From Cellulomonas sp. NTE-D12 (GTDB lineage: Bacteria > Actinomycetota > Actinomycetes > Actinomycetales > Cellulomonadaceae), in the NCBI RefSeq assembly GCF_027923705.1, contig NZ_AP026442.1, forward strand, positions 1,612,001-1,676,000: DNA of 64,000 bases. The letters run 5' to 3'. The number at the start of each line of letters is the position of its first letter. Position 1 is the stretch's first letter. A program made the position numbers and the translations under genes. The notes beneath the pieces are model-generated. The model ran no database searches. It saw nothing but the letters and a program-made list of their open reading frames with translations, and was not told the DNA's origin. Positions 62,444 to 64,000 of this stretch are shown here, piece by piece.

Positions 62444-63212
62444 GGCGGCGGATCTCCTTGCGCAGGTGGTCGGTGATCTCGACCGCGAGGGCGGCGACCT
62501 GGGGCGCCTCGATGCGCCGATGACCCTCGATGTCGACGGTCCACTCGCGCACGATGCGCCCGGGGCGGCTCGACATCAGCAGCACCCGCTGCCCGAGGCG
62601 AACCGCCTCGCGGACGTTGTGGGTGACGAAGACGACCGTCCGGCCCGTCCGCTGCCAGATGCGCTCGAGCTCGTCGTGCAGCAGGTCGCGGGTGATCGCG
62701 TCGAGTGCGGCGAACGGCTCGTCCATCAGCAGCACCGGGCGGTCCTGGGCCAGCGCCCGCGCCAGTGCGACCCGCTGGCGCATGCCCCCCGACAGCTCGT
62801 GCACCCGCTTGGTGCCGGCACCGGCGAGGTGCACCAGCTCGAGCAGTTCCGCCGCGCGGGCCGACCGCTGGGCGGCGGGAACGCCGTTCAGCCGCAGGGC
62901 GAGCTCGATGTTGCGGGTGGCGGTGAGCCACGGGAGCAGCGCGGGTTCCTGGAACATCAGGGCGGCGCTGCCACCCGGCACGTGCACCGTGCCGGCCGTC
63001 GGCCGCTCGAGGCCGGCGAGGATCGACAGCAGCGTCGACTTGCCGCAGCCCGAGGCCCCGAGCAGGCAGACGAACTCGCCCGGACGCAGGGTGAGGTCGA
63101 TACCGTCCAGCACGGGTGCGCCGTTCGCGGCGAACTGCTTGCTGACGCCCTCGACGCGAAGGGCGTCCGCACGGACGGGACGCGCGTCCTGGGAGGTGGC
63201 GGTCGAGGTCAT
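62433..63212 (-). CDS. ABC transporter ATPase (SsuB/TauB/NrtC type)
   Basis: 259 residues. Walker A GASGCGKST, Q-loop MFQEPALLPWL, signature LSGGMRQRVALARAL, Walker B VLLMDEPFAALD and the H-loop FVTHNVREAVRLG are complete. The ATPase energises the neighbouring permease. GGAAGG lies before ATG 63212, four bases after the stop of the binding protein on the same strand. Confidence 0.93.
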   Translation of the reverse strand: MTSTATSQDARPVRADALRVEGVSKQFAANGAPVLDGIDLTLRPGEFVCLLGASGCGKSTLLSILAGLERPTAGTVHVPGGSAALMFQEPALLPWLTATRNIELALRLNGVPAAQRSARAAELLELVHLAGAGTKRVHELSGGMRQRVALARALAQDRPVLLMDEPFAALDAITRDLLHDELERIWQRTGRTVVFVTHNVREAVRLGQRVLLMSSRPGRIVREWTVDIEGHRRIEAPQVAALAVEITDHLRKEIRRHAV

Positions 63213-63215
63213 GGG

Positions 63216-64000
63216 TCAGTCCTTCCCGAGGCCCGCGGCGGACACCGGTGCGGTGCCGGACTGCCTGCGCAGCTCGTTGAGCAGGCGCAGGTCGTAGATG
63301 CCGTCGATCGAGGCCGGGTGCGCGGTGCCTGCCGCGACGGCGTGCGCGAGCGACGTCTTGAGCGTCGCGGCGAGCGGATCGGTGGAGAAGGCGGTCTCGG
63401 CGAACGCGCGTGCCAGCACCTTGTCCGACAGGGGCTTGCCGCCGGTGGCGACGAGCTGGGCGTTGACGGCGCTGGCTGCGGAACCAGGGTTGGCGTGCAA
63501 CCAGTCGACCGAGTCCTGCAGGCCCTGCAGCAGCGCGCGGACCGTGTCCGGGTGGGCGGCCAGGTAGCGGCGCGACACGATGAGGTGCGTGGTGACGAAG
63601 CTGCCGCCCGGCCACAGGTCCTTCTCGTCGACCAGCACGTGGGCGCCGCCCTCGAGCACCAGCCGGGACGCCCACGGCTCCGGCAGCCACGCCCCGTCGA
63701 TCCGGTGGTCGGTGAACAGCTGGAACGTCTGCGCGTTGTCCGTGGGTGTGATCGTCACGTCTCCGCCGCCGCTGAGGGGGCTGCGGAGCCCCTGGTCGTG
63801 CAGCCAGGACCGCAGCGCGACGTCCTGCGTGCCGCCGAGCTGCGGCGTGGCGAGGTCGGTGCCCACCAGGTCGTGCGCCGAGGTGATCCCCGTGCGGACG
63901 ACCAGCTGGGCGCCTCCCGACGTGCTGCCGGCGACGATGCGCAGCGCGTCTCCGCCGGACTGGATGAAACCGTTGATCGCCGGGTTCGGCCCGACGAAGG
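63216..64000 (-). CDS. ABC substrate-binding protein (SsuA/NrtA/TauA type), partial
   Basis: The 3' part, about 260 residues, runs into the window's right edge with no start. The first visible residues, FVGPNPAINGFIQSGGDALRIVAGS, match the middle of sulfonate/nitrate-binding proteins. The remainder has GGTQDVALRSWLHDQGL, HRIDGAWLPEPWASRL and a C-terminal helical region, as in the periplasmic-binding fold that selects the substrate. A lipoprotein signal is expected upstream, outside the window. This is the first visible gene of the minus-strand transporter set. Confidence 0.9.
   Translation of the reverse strand, partial: FVGPNPAINGFIQSGGDALRIVAGSTSGGAQLVVRTGITSAHDLVGTDLATPQLGGTQDVALRSWLHDQGLRSPLSGGGDVTITPTDNAQTFQLFTDHRIDGAWLPEPWASRLVLEGGAHVLVDEKDLWPGGSFVTTHLIVSRRYLAAHPDTVRALLQGLQDSVDWLHANPGSAASAVNAQLVATGGKPLSDKVLARAFAETAFSTDPLAATLKTSLAHAVAAGTAHPASIDGIYDLRLLNELRRQSGTAPVSAAGLGKD

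Noticed and set aside
1..64000. Possible mobile element, prophage or defence island
   Set aside because: No transposase, integrase, phage gene, restriction gene, terminal repeats or tRNA-flanking duplication was seen. tRNA-Leu at 252 is followed by a terminator and ordinary genes, with no sign of an attachment-site repeat.

Overview
The window looks like chromosomal DNA of a GC-rich actinobacterium, most likely a Cellulomonas-like member of the Micrococcales. Supporting evidence: very high GC, frequent GTG starts, a Pup-proteasome gene set, the mycothiol ligase mshC, a GH3 beta-glucosidase with a CebR/CelR-type operator match nearby, and a methyl-accepting chemotaxis protein behind a possible FliA-type promoter. 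The genus is inferred from gene content, not from a marker gene. I see no insertion sequence, prophage, CRISPR array or integrated element. The gene order is compact and largely conserved core.

Layout. 1-6.1 kb: tRNA-Leu(GAG) with a terminator, a secreted alkaline-phosphatase-like enzyme, a membrane-anchored esterase and a chemotaxis receptor. 6.1-11.3 kb, minus strand: a first lgt, a NodB-type polysaccharide deacetylase, an alpha/beta hydrolase, and a three-gene overlapping unit (Lrp regulator, fructosamine-kinase-like protein, zinc metalloprotease) divergent from alanine dehydrogenase. 11.4-16.8 kb: ald, an M3 peptidase, an M20 peptidase and two small conserved genes. 16.8-29.6 kb: an actinobacterial core cluster of aldo/keto reductase, uppP, corA, mshC, PAC2, HAD, RecB-like nuclease, M50 protease, trmI, arc and dop. 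A 4.2-kb membrane-protein gene on the minus strand (29.6-33.8 kb) separates dop from pup-prcB-prcA-pafA-FKBP (33.9-38.1 kb). The same direction continues into hisF, hisI, trpE, three small membrane-protein genes, trpC, trpB, trpA and a second lgt (38.1-46.8 kb), mostly with 4-base stop/start overlaps. Then come gltB-gltD, pyk, a small zinc-ribbon-like gene, a GNAT protein, the GH3 enzyme, mscL, a sulfide:quinone oxidoreductase with a 56-residue partner, and on the minus strand a siroheme synthase plus SsuABC/NrtABC-type transporter cut by the window end.

How the genes work together. Pup, Dop, PafA, Arc, PrcA and PrcB are a complete pupylation-proteasome pathway. hisF/hisI and trpE/C/B/A are partial amino-acid pathways; trpD, trpG and the other his genes are not here. 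GltBD and Ald link nitrogen and carbon metabolism. The right end is a sulfur-themed area (SQR, siroheme synthase, probable sulfonate/sulfate importer).

The most general pattern is that about 14 to 16 genes on both strands have a TANNNT-like -10 hexamer only 6-8 bases before the start codon and no ribosome binding site. This is the architecture of leaderless mRNAs, and it also settles several start codons. No clearly undescribed multi-gene system is visible. The best candidates for novelty are the SQR-linked small protein, the membrane protein splitting the proteasome locus, and the orphan secreted phosphatase-like enzyme.
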